Shown here: positions 39,632 to 48,641 of the stretch, piece by piece
Position numbering within the stretch: position 1 is the stretch's first letter
How the letters are laid out: each line of letters begins with the position of its first letter
DNA from: Planococcus beigongshangi
Lineage (GTDB): Bacteria > Bacillota > Bacilli > Bacillales_A > Planococcaceae
NCBI RefSeq assembly: GCF_016820495.1
Contig: NZ_JADHDU010000003.1
Coordinates: 367-64,366 of the forward strand
DNA: 64,000 nt
Direction: 5' to 3'
Translations under genes and position numbers: made by a program
The notes under the pieces: generated by a model
Databases searched by the model: none
Told to the model about the DNA's origin: nothing
The model's input: the letters and a program-made list of their open reading frames with translations, nothing else

Positions 39632-40873
39632 ATGTTTTCTGAGAGGATGGAGCAGATGGGGTATTACGATCAGACACCTAATGGAAGACGGCAGCCGAAA
39701 CGGGGGCGCACATTTTTAACTGGCCTCGCAGGTGTCCTGGTGGGCGCTTTGATAATATGGCTGCTGTTCAGCGCGCGGCCCGACTTGTTGCCAGGAGGCG
39801 ATAACAGTCAAGTTTCCCAGCATCAGCAGGAAACGCTCGAGAACTCAGAACGGGGACAGACGGAGCAGCGTTCAGTGGAAGTGACGAACGATGTGACAGA
39901 GGCCGTTGAAATAGCGAATGACACGGTAGTCGGTGTGTCGAACCTGCAGGCAGCCTCAGATTTCTTTTCGGATTCATCCAATCAGGAAGTTGGTACAGGC
40001 TCGGGAGTCATTTATAAAAATGAAAACGGCTCAGCTTATGTGGTGACGAACCATCATGTGGTAAACGGTGCGACGAACATTGAAGTGACGATGCCGGATG
40101 GCGGGAAAAAAGAAGCGAAACTTGTTGGCAGTGATGTTTGGACAGATCTCGCCGTTCTCAGCATGGACAGCGATGGAATCGAAAACGTTGCCCAGTTCGG
40201 TGATTCAGATGTGCTGAAACAAGGTGAAACGGTCATCGCCATCGGAAATCCGCTCGGCCTTGATTTCTATGGATCGGTGACGACAGGCGTCGTATCCGGA
40301 ACGGATCGTGCTGTGCCCGTCGATATCGATGGTGATAATGTGGTCGATTGGGAAGTTGATGTCCTGCAGACGGATGCGGCGATCAACCCGGGGAACAGCG
40401 GAGGCGCACTGATCAATATCAGCGGCCAGCTGATCGGCATCAATTCGATGAAGATCAATCCAGCGACCGCGGAAGGCATCGGTTTTGCAATTCCGATCAA
40501 CACAGCGATCCCGATTATCGAAGCGCTTGAAATCGAAGGCAAAGTGGTGCGTCCCGCGATGGGCATCACCTTGCTGGACTTGAATCAGGTGCCGCAGATG
40601 TATCGCGAAGACACGCTCAATTTGCCGGCTGATGTGACTAGCGGCGTCGTGGTCAGCTCAGTTCTACCGAATTCCGGAGCGGGCGAAGCCGGTCTTGAAG
40701 AATATGATGTCATTGTCGAGATGGACGGCATCCCGATCGACAGCAGCATTGCATTACGGAAACACCTGTATCAGGAAAAGCAGATCGGTGAAATCCTTCA
40801 AGTGAAAGTGTATCGCAACAGGGAACTCCTGGAATTTGAATTCGAGCTTGTGGATAATTCTTCATTGCAATAA
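39632..40873 (+). CDS. htrA: HtrA-like serine protease (DegP/YycK type)
   Basis: 413 residues. Short cytoplasmic N-terminus, one membrane helix (~28-47), low-complexity Gln/Glu-rich linker, trypsin-like domain (~90-290) with the triad in NHHVV (His), DLAVL (Asp) and NPGNSGG (Ser), and a PDZ domain (~305-400, GVVVSSVLPNSGAGEAGL). It is a membrane-anchored quality-control protease. ATGs at 39632, 39647 and 39656 are all possible; 39647 and 39656 have GGAG-like sites close by, so the exact start is unsure. Confidence 0.93.
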   Translation: MFSERMEQMGYYDQTPNGRRQPKRGRTFLTGLAGVLVGALIIWLLFSARPDLLPGGDNSQVSQHQQETLENSERGQTEQRSVEVTNDVTEAVEIANDTVVGVSNLQAASDFFSDSSNQEVGTGSGVIYKNENGSAYVVTNHHVVNGATNIEVTMPDGGKKEAKLVGSDVWTDLAVLSMDSDGIENVAQFGDSDVLKQGETVIAIGNPLGLDFYGSVTTGVVSGTDRAVPVDIDGDNVVDWEVDVLQTDAAINPGNSGGALINISGQLIGINSMKINPATAEGIGFAIPINTAIPIIEALEIEGKVVRPAMGITLLDLNQVPQMYREDTLNLPADVTSGVVVSSVLPNSGAGEAGLEEYDVIVEMDGIPIDSSIALRKHLYQEKQIGEILQVKVYRNRELLEFEFELVDNSSLQ

Positions 40874-40874
40874 G

Positions 40875-40943
40875 GAGAAGCGACGGCAAAGAGATGCAGC
40901 AGCAGCCTTTATCCCGAAGAGCTGGGTCGCCGGAGTCTAGACA
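40875..40943. repeat. Dispersed intergenic repeat, copy 4 (internally deleted)
   Basis: GAGAAGCGACGGCAAAGAG is joined to CCCGAAGAGCTGGGTCGCC and GGAGTCTAGACA: the two ends of the unit without most of the left arm. It begins right after the htrA stop. Confidence 0.75.
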
Positions 40944-40952
40944 ATAAAGAAG

Positions 40953-40990
40953 GGCTGTCCCTAAAATTGGGGACAGCCTCTTTTTCTTTT
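40953..40990 (+). terminator. htrA terminator
   Basis: GGCTGTCCC (40953-40961) pairs with GGGACAGCC (40970-40978), followed by a T-rich tract. Confidence 0.88.
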
Positions 40991-41055
40991 GTTAAAGAAT
41001 GCTATAATTCAGATAACTTGATGGAGAGGCGGGGATCTAAATAGGGGAAGAACAA

Positions 41056-41988
41056 TTGGAGATGTGGGAATGTGTGCGGTTGCTGAAAGAACGCTTGCCG
41101 GCAGGGCATCCACAGCAGGAGTATTTGAAAAAGGAGTTTCACCGGTACGAAGCCGGCTGGCAAGGCGAAAAGCGTCTGCATGCAAAAATGGCCGAGTTTC
41201 ATTGGGCGGAGCCGCATGAACTTTTATGGGACATCGGTTTGCAGCTTGGCGACTGGAAAGTGCAGATCGACGGATTGCTGGTGACACCGCGCTGTATTAT
41301 TATCATCAGTTCGAAGAATATCAGCGGGAAGATCCATTTCGATGCAGCGACAACCGAATTTTACCGATTTAATAATGAAGGTGAAAAAATGGTGCTGGAC
41401 GATCCTGTGGTGCAGTTGTCCAAACATAAGCGTTTTCTGGAGTTATGGCTGGAAAAGAGAAAAATTGCTCATCCGCCGATTGTTGGAGTGGTCGTTTTCA
41501 CTCCAAGGCATTGCGAGTTTATTGCGAAGCCGGCTGGCGTGAATATCTGCAAGACGTACCAGGTGGTTGAAACGGTTTATAAAATTCTTGAATCACGGAC
41601 CACATTGGCTGACTCCCCTAGGCCGAGTAAGATCCGCAAAGTGATCGAAGCGAACATTCACCCGTATGAGCGTCCGCCTCTATGTGAATATTATCGAATC
41701 GAACCGCGCGAGTTGATGACAGGTGTGAAATGCGTTGACTGCAGGAAGATAGCAGTTGAGCGGCTGTATAAAATTTGGCGTTGCACGGCATGCGGCCATC
41801 GTGACCCGCTGGCGCATAAGCTGGCACTGCAGGAGTATTTCAATTTGGTCAGCCATAAAATAGACAACAAGGAGTTCAGGCGGTTCAGTGGAATTGAATC
41901 GAGATATATCGTTTTTCGGATGCTGTCTGAATCCGGTCTGATAACAGAAGGCGCCAGAAAGAATCGCAAATATTTGAAAAAGAAATAA
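41056..41988 (+). CDS. NERD-domain protein with C-terminal zinc finger
   Basis: 310 residues from TTG (AGGGGAAG upstream; ATG 41062 possible). The region ~35-160 is a NERD (nuclease-related) domain: VQIDGLLVTPRCIIIISSKN carries the Asp and the Ser-Lys version of the restriction-like E-x-K motif. The C-terminal part has two CxxC pairs (VKCVDCRK and WRCTACGH) spaced like a zinc ribbon, followed by a helical tail. NERD proteins are predicted nucleases or DNA-processing factors with unproved roles. No partner genes are linked. Confidence 0.8.
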   Translation: MEMWECVRLLKERLPAGHPQQEYLKKEFHRYEAGWQGEKRLHAKMAEFHWAEPHELLWDIGLQLGDWKVQIDGLLVTPRCIIIISSKNISGKIHFDAATTEFYRFNNEGEKMVLDDPVVQLSKHKRFLELWLEKRKIAHPPIVGVVVFTPRHCEFIAKPAGVNICKTYQVVETVYKILESRTTLADSPRPSKIRKVIEANIHPYERPPLCEYYRIEPRELMTGVKCVDCRKIAVERLYKIWRCTACGHRDPLAHKLALQEYFNLVSHKIDNKEFRRFSGIESRYIVFRMLSESGLITEGARKNRKYLKKK

Positions 41989-41997
41989 GTAAGCTGC

Positions 41998-42027
41998 AAT
42001 AAAACACCTTCCCGGGGGTGTTTTATT
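41998..42027 (+). terminator. Terminator after the NERD gene
   Basis: AATAAAACACC pairs with GGTGTTTTATT around TTCCCGGG, followed by more T. Confidence 0.85.
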
Positions 42028-42050
42028 TTTATTGAAAACACAAAATCTTA

Positions 42051-42130
42051 TCATTGCGCACATAAAATAGATTCACCGCACACAAATCTCATTCACCGCA
42101 CATAAAACCGCCATTCACTGCCAAATAATC
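42051..42130 (-). repeat. 20-bp tandem repeat array B (inverted)
   Basis: Four 20-base units (42051, 42071, 42091, 42111). Read on the minus strand they give GAGATTTGTGTGCGGTGAAT-type sequences, the same family as arrays A and C. The rest of the gap to the DinB gene (42131-42370) shows nothing I can name. Confidence 0.8.
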
Positions 42131-42380
42131 AACAAAACCGTTCCTATCTGTCGAGTAGACGGTCAATCGGCATCATATTCCACTCAAAAGAGCTCGCATA
42201 TATCGTTTTAATGTAATTCGGACTCATTTATCACAGGCTTCGGTCTGGAACCCGCTTCGAGCCGGTCTGTAGGAGTGCATCAGAAGGATTATTCCGTCTT
42301 TTCCGGTTTTATTAGTAGAGGAGAATGAAGATTTTAGTCGAAATAAATCAAGAGAGAATTTAAAAGAACGGAGGATGAAA

Positions 42381-42884
42381 ATGTTCAGGACGATGGATGA
42401 TTTCTATGAGGTATGGAAAGAGGAAGCAAAAGGGACGCAGCAGATATTCGATGCATTGACGGACGAATCCCTGCAGCAGAATTTCACGGAAGGCCATCGC
42501 AATCTGGGGCGCCTCGCCTGGCATCTGGCAACGACGCTGGAAGAAATGGTCTCGCATACGGGTCTGCAGTTTTCTGGGGCGGATTTCAGCAAGCCGGTTC
42601 CGGACAAGGCGGCGGAAATCGCGGAAGCCTACCGTTTCACAAACCAGTCAATGATTACGGCGATGAAAGGGAATTGGACGGATGAAACGCTGAAGCAAGA
42701 ATATGATATGTACGGTGAAAATTGGAGCGTTGCGACCATTTTGAAAGTCCTGACGCTGCATCAAGTACATCACCGGGCGCAGATGACGGTATTGATGCGC
42801 CAGTCAGGATTGAAAGTCCCGGGTCTGTATGGACCGGCAAAAGAAGAATGGGCGGCAATGGGTGCAGAACCGCCGCAAGTATAA
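42381..42884 (+). CDS. DinB-family protein (putative metal-dependent hydrolase)
   Basis: 167 residues. Four-helix bundle of the DinB/YfiT type. The three metal-binding His positions are visible: WHLATT near residue 48, and LHQVHHRAQM near residue 126. Members act as thiol-dependent transferases or have unknown roles; some are induced by DNA damage. GGAGG abuts an ATG at 42375, so the ATG two codons later (6-base spacing) is preferred. Its own terminator follows. Confidence 0.85.
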   Translation: MFRTMDDFYEVWKEEAKGTQQIFDALTDESLQQNFTEGHRNLGRLAWHLATTLEEMVSHTGLQFSGADFSKPVPDKAAEIAEAYRFTNQSMITAMKGNWTDETLKQEYDMYGENWSVATILKVLTLHQVHHRAQMTVLMRQSGLKVPGLYGPAKEEWAAMGAEPPQV

Positions 42885-42894
42885 ATCCAGGTTG

Positions 42895-42926
42895 ACCGCG
42901 GAGTAAAATCAGTTCCGCGGTTTTTA
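42895..42926 (+). terminator. Terminator after the DinB gene
   Basis: ACCGCGGA (42895-42902) pairs with TCCGCGGT (42914-42921) with a T run. Confidence 0.88.
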
Positions 42927-43031
42927 TTATTTCCATTTTTTCTAACACATCATTTTGTAATGTTATTGTAATATTTGTTAAGAAAATTCATAGTACACAG
43001 TTGTATCGTTCGGAAAAGCAGAAAAATGCCA

Positions 43032-43413
43032 TGTGGATAACTTTCCCGTTTAACGGGACGGAGCAGCTATCCACAGCCAAGTGAAAAGTGAATTATACGA
43101 ATCGCCAAACTTCTGTTACAATGACTTGTGGATAAATGTGAATGAAATGTGCATAACTGTGTGGAATATTCGGAAATCGAAAGGACTGAAAAATATGAAG
43201 ATTAAATGCTGCAAAACCCACGTGGAACATGGCTTGGACGTATTCGTCGCTGAGACCGAAAGTTATCCTATCCTAACAGAATTATCAGATGATGAAAAGT
43301 TATCCACAAAATGCGATTACTGCGAAGAGCAGGCTTTGTATCTTGTGGCCAATTCTTAACTTGGCACAAGATATAGAACTGTCTGTGGATATGTGCATAA
43401 CAATGGTGGATAA
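43032..43413. promoter_or_regulatory. DnaA-box cluster around the CxxH/CxxC gene and before rlmH
   Basis: Perfect boxes lie at 43032-43040, 43127-43135 and 43300-43308 (the last inside the small gene). Near-matches lie at 43067-43075 (CTATCCACA), 43148-43156 and 43392-43400 (TGTGCATAA), 43384-43392 (TGTGGATAT) and 43405-43413 (GGTGGATAA). The density is similar to that of the origin. In Bacillus subtilis the yydA (rlmH) locus is, from memory, one of the origin-proximal DnaA-box clusters. Confidence 0.75.
43195..43359 (+). CDS. CxxH/CxxC small protein
   Basis: 54 residues. MKIKCCKTHVEHGLDVFVAE carries the CCKTH (CxxH) motif and CDYCEEQALY the CxxC motif, the hallmark of a small Bacillales family of unknown function, probably metal-binding. 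The frame is open 38 codons upstream, but ATG 43195 follows AAAGGA and fits the family. A perfect DnaA box lies in its coding sequence. rlmH follows after about 90 bases. Confidence 0.88.
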   Translation: MKIKCCKTHVEHGLDVFVAETESYPILTELSDDEKLSTKCDYCEEQALYLVANS

Positions 43414-43448
43414 CTTGTTTGTAAATTTATTGTAAAGGAGGATATCCT

Positions 43449-43928
43449 GTGAATATCTCAATCGTCACTGTAGGAAAACTGAAAGAGAAATATCTGAAAC
43501 TGGGTATCGAAGAATATACAAAACGGTTGGGGAGCTACAGCAAGATTAATGAAATCGAAGTGGCTGACGAAAAAGCGCCGGAGCAATTGAGCGATGCGGA
43601 CATGGAAATCGTCAAGAAGAAGGAAGGCGATCGCATCCTGGCGAAAATCCCGGCCGACGCCTATGTGATTGCATTGGCGATAGACGGCAAGATGAAGACG
43701 TCGGAAGGACTCGCGAAAGACATGGAATCGCTGATGACCTACGGAAAAAGCAAAATCGTCTTCGTCATCGGCGGATCACTGGGGCTGCACGATGAGGTGT
43801 TGAAGCGGGCGGATGAGAAACTGTCGTTTTCGAAAATGACGTTTCCGCATCAATTGATGAAGCTGATTCTGGTGGAGCAGGTGTATCGGGCGTTCAGGAT
43901 AATGAAAAACGAACCTTACCACAAGTAA
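43449..43928 (+). CDS. rlmH: 23S rRNA (pseudouridine-1915-N3)-methyltransferase RlmH
   Basis: 159 residues from GTG (AAAGGAGG upstream). SPOUT-family methyltransferase acting on pseudouridine 1915 of 23S rRNA in the assembled ribosome. The trefoil-knot SAM site is [18 protein letters not shown], and the C-terminal [20 protein letters not shown] and NEPYHK ending are typical. The 384-base gap after it is AT-rich; I see only a weak hairpin (44153-44170) and no ORF. Confidence 0.97.
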   Translation: MNISIVTVGKLKEKYLKLGIEEYTKRLGSYSKINEIEVADEKAPEQLSDADMEIVKKKEGDRILAKIPADAYVIALAIDGKMKTSEGLAKDMESLMTYGKSKIVFVIGGSLGLHDEVLKRADEKLSFSKMTFPHQLMKLILVEQVYRAFRIMKNEPYHK

Positions 43929-44312
43929 TTGGGGTCTATACTTATAAATAAAGTCCAACTTATACATGATTTGTCCAACTGCCAAAGACAATCCGGTTAT
44001 TAAACGGAATTCTACTGTTTTCTTTATATCGATAAATCAAATCAATTCAGTTATTGAAACTATTCAAGAGAAACAGGTTTTTATCATCTGGATATGCTAA
44101 AATTGAGGTTTGAATTCTTTTTTTAGTTGAATCTATCCTTGGTAAGGCCACTGGGCTTATGAGGATGCCCTAATTAATGAAGCAATTGGACGGATTTACT
44201 TTTTTCAAAAATTTATTAGGATGGATTTTTATCAGGGATTTTCTCTTAAGGCGTTTTTATATACGGGGTTAAGAGGAAGTTTGAAACATAGAAGAAGGCG
44301 GGACGGAAATTA

Positions 44313-45821
44313 ATGAAAAAAATTGGATTTGATTCGGAGAAATATTTACAGGAACAATCTGCGTACATCCTGGAACGGGTGCAGCAGTACGATAAACTTT
44401 ACTTGGAATTTGGCGGAAAACTGATAGGCGACAAACATGCCAAGCGTGTCTTGCCCGGATTTGATGAAGATGCCAAAATCAAATTATTGCATACACTGAA
44501 AAAAAATGCGGAAATCATCATCTGTGTCTACGCTGGGGACATCGAACGAAACAAAGTCCGTGAAGATTACGGCATCACCTATGACCAGGATGTTTTGCGC
44601 TTAATTGATGAATACCGGGCATATGGCATTTCCGTCAACAGTGTCCTGATCACTCGTTACCAGGGGCAGCCAACAGTCAAAGTATTTATGACGAAGCTTG
44701 AGAGAAGCGGGATCAACGTCTATATTCACCGCGAAATCGATGGTTATCCGACAAACGTGGACGCGGTCCTTGGGGAAGAAGGATTTGCGACAAATCCTTA
44801 TATTAAAACGACAAAGCCGATTGTGGTAGTAACAGGCCCTGGCCCAGCCAGCGGAAAGCTTGCCACCTGCCTTAACCAGATGTACCACGAGAATAAACTG
44901 GGGAATGAAGTCGGCTATGCCAAGTTCGAGACTTTTCCGGTTTGGAATTTGCCGTTAAAACACCCGGTAAACATCGCTTATGAAGCGGCTACCATCGATT
45001 TGAAAGACGTAAATATGATTGACAATTACCATTATGAAGCATATGGCAAAGTTGCGATCAATTACAATCGTGATATTGAGACGTTTCCTGTCATCAAACG
45101 GATTATTGAAAGGATTACCGGTAAAGAGTCTGTTTACAGCTCACCGACTGATATGGGGGTTAATCGTCTGAAATCGGGCATCACCGACGATCCGGTCGTG
45201 CAGGAAGCTGCCAGGCAGGAAATCATCCGGCGCAGTTTCGTCGTAGAGAACGACTATAAAAAAGGGCTTGCCGATGAAGACAGTGTAAGCCACATGCAAG
45301 TGATCCTGGAAGAGACTGGTTTAAAGAAAGAGGATCGGACACCTGTATTGCCGGCCCGTAATTATGCGAAAGCAGTCCAAGCGCAAATTGACAGCACGAA
45401 TTTACAAGCCGTTATTGCGATAGAACTGCCGAATGGTGAAATGATCACCGGTCGAACGACCACTTTGATGGATGCTTCGGCAGCCGCGATTCTGAATGGA
45501 TTAAAGAAATTGACCAATATTTCCGATGAAATTAATTTGTTGTCGCCGATGATTTTACAAACGATTCAACGGTTGAAAACCGATGACTTGAATAGCCGCG
45601 TCCCGACGCTAAGCGCCAATGAAGTGCTCATTGCACTGGCAATCAGCGCGGTCACCAATCCTACTTCTGAGCTGGCTTATAAGCAATTGCCAAATTTAAA
45701 AGACACCCAGGCCCATTCCACGGTTATATTGAATAGAGAAAACGAACAAACCTTTAAGAAGCTTGGAATCGATATCACCAATGATCCGATATATCCAACT
45801 GAGAACCTGTATTACAATTAG
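44313..45821 (+). CDS. DUF1846 family protein
   Basis: 502 residues ([20 protein letters not shown]...YPTENLYYN), full length for the DUF1846 family. It has no signal or membrane segment. The motif [19 protein letters not shown] near residue 172 resembles a nucleotide- or phosphate-binding loop. Function is not established for the family. It is monocistronic, with a hairpin (45831-45877) downstream. Confidence 0.88.
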   Translation: MKKIGFDSEKYLQEQSAYILERVQQYDKLYLEFGGKLIGDKHAKRVLPGFDEDAKIKLLHTLKKNAEIIICVYAGDIERNKVREDYGITYDQDVLRLIDEYRAYGISVNSVLITRYQGQPTVKVFMTKLERSGINVYIHREIDGYPTNVDAVLGEEGFATNPYIKTTKPIVVVTGPGPASGKLATCLNQMYHENKLGNEVGYAKFETFPVWNLPLKHPVNIAYEAATIDLKDVNMIDNYHYEAYGKVAINYNRDIETFPVIKRIIERITGKESVYSSPTDMGVNRLKSGITDDPVVQEAARQEIIRRSFVVENDYKKGLADEDSVSHMQVILEETGLKKEDRTPVLPARNYAKAVQAQIDSTNLQAVIAIELPNGEMITGRTTTLMDASAAAILNGLKKLTNISDEINLLSPMILQTIQRLKTDDLNSRVPTLSANEVLIALAISAVTNPTSELAYKQLPNLKDTQAHSTVILNRENEQTFKKLGIDITNDPIYPTENLYYN

Positions 45822-45830
45822 ATTTTAGAA

Positions 45831-45877
45831 AACACCTGCCTTCTTCTTCTTATATGGAAGTCTGGGGCAGGTGTTCT
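45831..45877 (+). terminator. Terminator after the DUF1846 gene
   Basis: AACACCTGCC (45831-45840) pairs with GGCAGGTGTT (45866-45875); the 25-base loop is long and the T tract short. Confidence 0.65.
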
Positions 45878-45902
45878 TCATTTATAGAGTTTGCTGGAAA
45901 AG

Positions 45903-45945
45903 AGAACTGCCGGGAAATGTTCAACACACATTTCCGGGCAGTTCT
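45903..45945. terminator. Bidirectional hairpin between DUF1846 and sigma-fusion genes
   Basis: AGAACTGCC plus GGAAATGT (45903-45920) pairs with 45928-45945 with one mismatch. It probably serves the minus-strand sigma-fusion gene, which ends at 45987, and may back up the DUF1846 terminator. Confidence 0.7.
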
Positions 45946-45986
45946 TTGCTGTTAAAAGTCTTCACTCTTCAAATAACCTCTAACTT

Positions 45987-47912
45987 CTAAATATCACTCA
46001 CAATAAGCTCACCAGTCACTGCATCTATCCCGACGATCTGCTGTTTTGTTCCGGCTTGGCGCAGTTTATATTTTAATATTTCCTTGGGTTCGTCCTCATC
46101 GTAATTTTTAGACCATTGCAGGAAGGCTTCGACTTGTTCCAAGGCGGACTTGACGTTCGCGAACGGTTGGAGGGACGGAGCTTCATAGGATTGGAGTTCA
46201 TCCAGGGCCATCCTCGGCGACCATAGGATTTCGATGAATCCGGTGGTTTTGTTTACGCCGATGTAGAAGCGTTCGCCCTCGATTTGTAGCTCCTGATTTG
46301 CGTGCAGCGGGAAAGTGAAGAATGCGCAATTTACACCATTAAAGGACGGTTCCTCGATTTGCACTTGCAGATAGGGGATGTACTCTTTGAAATATGTTGC
46401 TATAAATGTGCAGGCGATGTCGCGGCAAGCTTCAAATGACAGATCGAGCTCACCCTTGCGCTCCTTGAACCACATGAACTCCTTCAATTTTCCTGAATGC
46501 TTATCGATTTTTGCTTTTACCGTATCTTCTGAACGTTCGAGGAGGAGGTTTTCCATTGTTTTATCTTCTGGAGCCTGCCAGTCCCTTTCCCGCCATACGA
46601 CAACGACTGTATCATCATCCAACCCGACTTCCCGCAGCTTGATCATCTCTTCCGTGACACCGATCACTTCTTCGATCGTTCCCTGTTTATCAGCAGCCGC
46701 TGCGTCTGGAAATGGAATGAGTGTGATCGGCTCTTCAGGTTCATGTTCCAAGGCGGGCTGTCCGTTTTCCGCAAGGAATGACTGATAAACAATCGGGCTT
46801 TCATAAACCGGGTACAGGCCAGGCGATGGAACCGAATAAATATCGCTCGATAAATATTTCATCGTTAATTTCCATGGGGCTCTCTCCAGCTGCTGTAAAA
46901 TAGCCTCTGCCCCGGCAAGCCGCGCTGGAAATGCCGGCGGAGTTTTTGTATATCCCTGATACTTAAAGCCGATGATCTCGCCGTATTTGGATACGGTTAT
47001 TTTTGTGCTATGGCTTGCAAGAGGATAGCCTCCCACAAATTGTCCATATAAAAATCTGGTTGATTCCTCTTCTTGAATAACATCAGCTAACGTTAAATAA
47101 TCCAGTGCTTCAGCATAATGTGATGTCAGAAACTGTTCTGCAATCGATTGCCGCTGCTCTATTGTGGCGAGAGTTCCATCGGTCGAAGGAAGTCTGGTCA
47201 ATTCGATCAATTTCGCGTTTTGATCGAGTGTCACGGTAATTTCATCGGCTAATTCGTCTGTCGCCCAGATGAATTTTGCCTGCTCATTTGAATAATCTTC
47301 GACAAACAATTGATAGTCGTGTGGGATGGACACAAAAGTCAATGCTGATTTGGCCAGTTGTTCCTTTAACATGTGAATCACTTCTTTCTCTGTAATTGGG
47401 ATGCTCATCTGCTGTTCAAGCTGTTCCTTTAATTGATTGCGGCCACGGTGCAAATGGATTTTAATGGTATTGATCGGCTTGTCCAGCAGCGAGGCAATTT
47501 CCTGGACCGGAAAATCATAAAAATAAAACAATACGAGTGCGGTCTGATAATCTTTTCGAAGTAAAGCCAGCGCTTCATGGACAAATTCATAAGCAGCCGT
47601 TTGCCCTTGCTCTGAAGACTGTTGCTGGATGAGTTCGGTTTCCACTACGAGCGTCCGCTTCCGTTGGCGAAGGAATGCATAGCATTGCCGTATTAAAATT
47701 TTGAACAGCCATGTAGAGAAATATTTTGCTTCCTTTAATTGATGAATGGACCTATAGGCCTGCAGCAAAGTGTCCTGGACAATGTCTGAGGCATCTTCCT
47801 TATTGCCGACATAGGAGTAAGCTTTTGAGAAAAGCTTGGATTTTTCGTTTTCCGCCAGCTGTTCAAATGCTTCTTGCTGACCGTCGATAGCTGCTCTTAC
47901 TAAGTGTTCCAT
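45987..47912 (-). CDS. ECF-like sigma factor fused to a large C-terminal region
   Basis: 641 residues. Residues ~1-75 are sigma region 2 (YSYVGNKEDASDIVQDTLLQ, KYFSTWLFKILIRQC) and ~105-165 sigma region 4 (LVLFYFYDFPVQEIASLLDK, NTIKIHLHRGRNQL). From ~185 on there are about 450 residues, acidic and repeat-like, resembling YcdB/YcdC-type domains (GEIIGFKYQGYTKTPPAF; VNKTTGFIEILW; VDAVTGELIV-like ends), with no membrane helix. There is no anti-sigma gene beside it, so the C-terminal part may regulate the sigma part in cis. A TGAAACC motif (47956-47962 complement) 44 bases upstream could be an ECF -35 for autoregulation. Domain naming of the C-terminal part is tentative. Confidence 0.8.
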   Translation of the reverse strand: MEHLVRAAIDGQQEAFEQLAENEKSKLFSKAYSYVGNKEDASDIVQDTLLQAYRSIHQLKEAKYFSTWLFKILIRQCYAFLRQRKRTLVVETELIQQQSSEQGQTAAYEFVHEALALLRKDYQTALVLFYFYDFPVQEIASLLDKPINTIKIHLHRGRNQLKEQLEQQMSIPITEKEVIHMLKEQLAKSALTFVSIPHDYQLFVEDYSNEQAKFIWATDELADEITVTLDQNAKLIELTRLPSTDGTLATIEQRQSIAEQFLTSHYAEALDYLTLADVIQEEESTRFLYGQFVGGYPLASHSTKITVSKYGEIIGFKYQGYTKTPPAFPARLAGAEAILQQLERAPWKLTMKYLSSDIYSVPSPGLYPVYESPIVYQSFLAENGQPALEHEPEEPITLIPFPDAAAADKQGTIEEVIGVTEEMIKLREVGLDDDTVVVVWRERDWQAPEDKTMENLLLERSEDTVKAKIDKHSGKLKEFMWFKERKGELDLSFEACRDIACTFIATYFKEYIPYLQVQIEEPSFNGVNCAFFTFPLHANQELQIEGERFYIGVNKTTGFIEILWSPRMALDELQSYEAPSLQPFANVKSALEQVEAFLQWSKNYDEDEPKEILKYKLRQAGTKQQIVGIDAVTGELIVSDI

Positions 47913-47934
47913 TTAAAAAACCTCCTATATAGTT

Positions 47935-47962
47935 AGGGTAACATTCAGAAGAAAAGGTTTCA
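47935..47962 (-). promoter_or_regulatory. Candidate ECF-type promoter of the sigma-fusion gene
   Basis: On the minus strand TGAAACC (complement of 47956-47962) is followed after about 16 bases by TTACCCTAAC, then a TATATAGGAGG ribosome site. The TGAAAC -35 resembles extracytoplasmic-function promoters. This is a guess based on one hexamer. Confidence 0.35.
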
Positions 47963-48075
47963 CTGCAGGGTATTTTTTTGAAATAAAAATGGAAATGATA
48001 AAATCCGCCTGGAAGGAGTTTCTCCCGACTCCATCGAAATTAGAAAAAGAGCAGATCACCTTAGGGGGAAATTAT

Positions 48076-48512
48076 ATGATTGAATTCAGAGAAATAGACC
48101 GGCATAATTTTTTGATGTAATTGAGTTGAAGGTCGGGGATGATCAAAAGTCCTTTGTGGCGCCGAACGTCTTTTCACTTGCACAGGCGAAGGCATTTCCG
48201 GAATGTATGTGTTTAGCCATCTATCACGAGGATGTGCTGGTCGGGTTTACGATGTACTGCCTGGATTTTGAGGACAAGGAATATTGGATTTACCGCCTGA
48301 TGATCGATGCGAAATTCCAGTCCAAAGGATTTGGAAAAGCGGCGATGGAACAGTTGATCGACCGCATCAAACAGGACAAAGAGCATAAGGTGGTTTATTT
48401 GAGTTTTGAGCCGGAAAACATGTTGGCCAGGCACTTGTATGAAAAGTTGGGATTTGAAGCAGATGGCCGGGTGATTGACGGGGAAGTCGTTTATAAACTG
48501 GCATATGATTGA
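48076..48512 (+). pseudogene. GNAT N-acetyltransferase, frameshifted in a T6 run
   Basis: A start ATG at 48076 after AGGGGGAAA opens MIEFREIDRHNF, then the frame breaks. The run of six T at 48108-48113 needs one more T to continue into ...DVIELKVGDDQKSF. After that the frame is intact to 48512 (QSKGFGKAAMEQLIDRIKQD is the acetyl-CoA loop; LYEKLGF the end). Restored it would be about 145 residues, similar to spermidine/diamine acetyltransferases. Either a real frameshift, a homopolymer sequencing error, or slippage. Confidence 0.8.
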
Positions 48513-48562
48513 AAAATACAGATAAATTTTTATTTGTGGGAATGCTTCAGCGCAACTATTGC

Positions 48563-48612
48563 TATACTGAAAGAGCACCAACAGCTGGAAAAAGCGTTGG
48601 TTGCTCTTTTTT
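48563..48612 (+). promoter_or_regulatory. Extended -10 plus terminator-hairpin unit, copy 1
   Basis: TTGCTATACT (extended -10 type, TATACT 48563-48568) is followed at once by AAAGAGCACCAAC (48570-48582) pairing with GTTGGTTGCTCTTT (48596-48609) and a T run. It is the GNAT terminator, or a promoter with an immediate attenuator for the next gene. A near-copy lies at 51456-51507. Confidence 0.6.
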
Positions 48613-48641
48613 CATTTATAGCCAGAAAAGGGGTAAATCAC

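Noticed and set aside
42001-42027. CCCGGG near 42011 as a second Noc site
   Set aside because: The flanking bases do not fit the 14-base palindrome and the sequence is the loop of a terminator.
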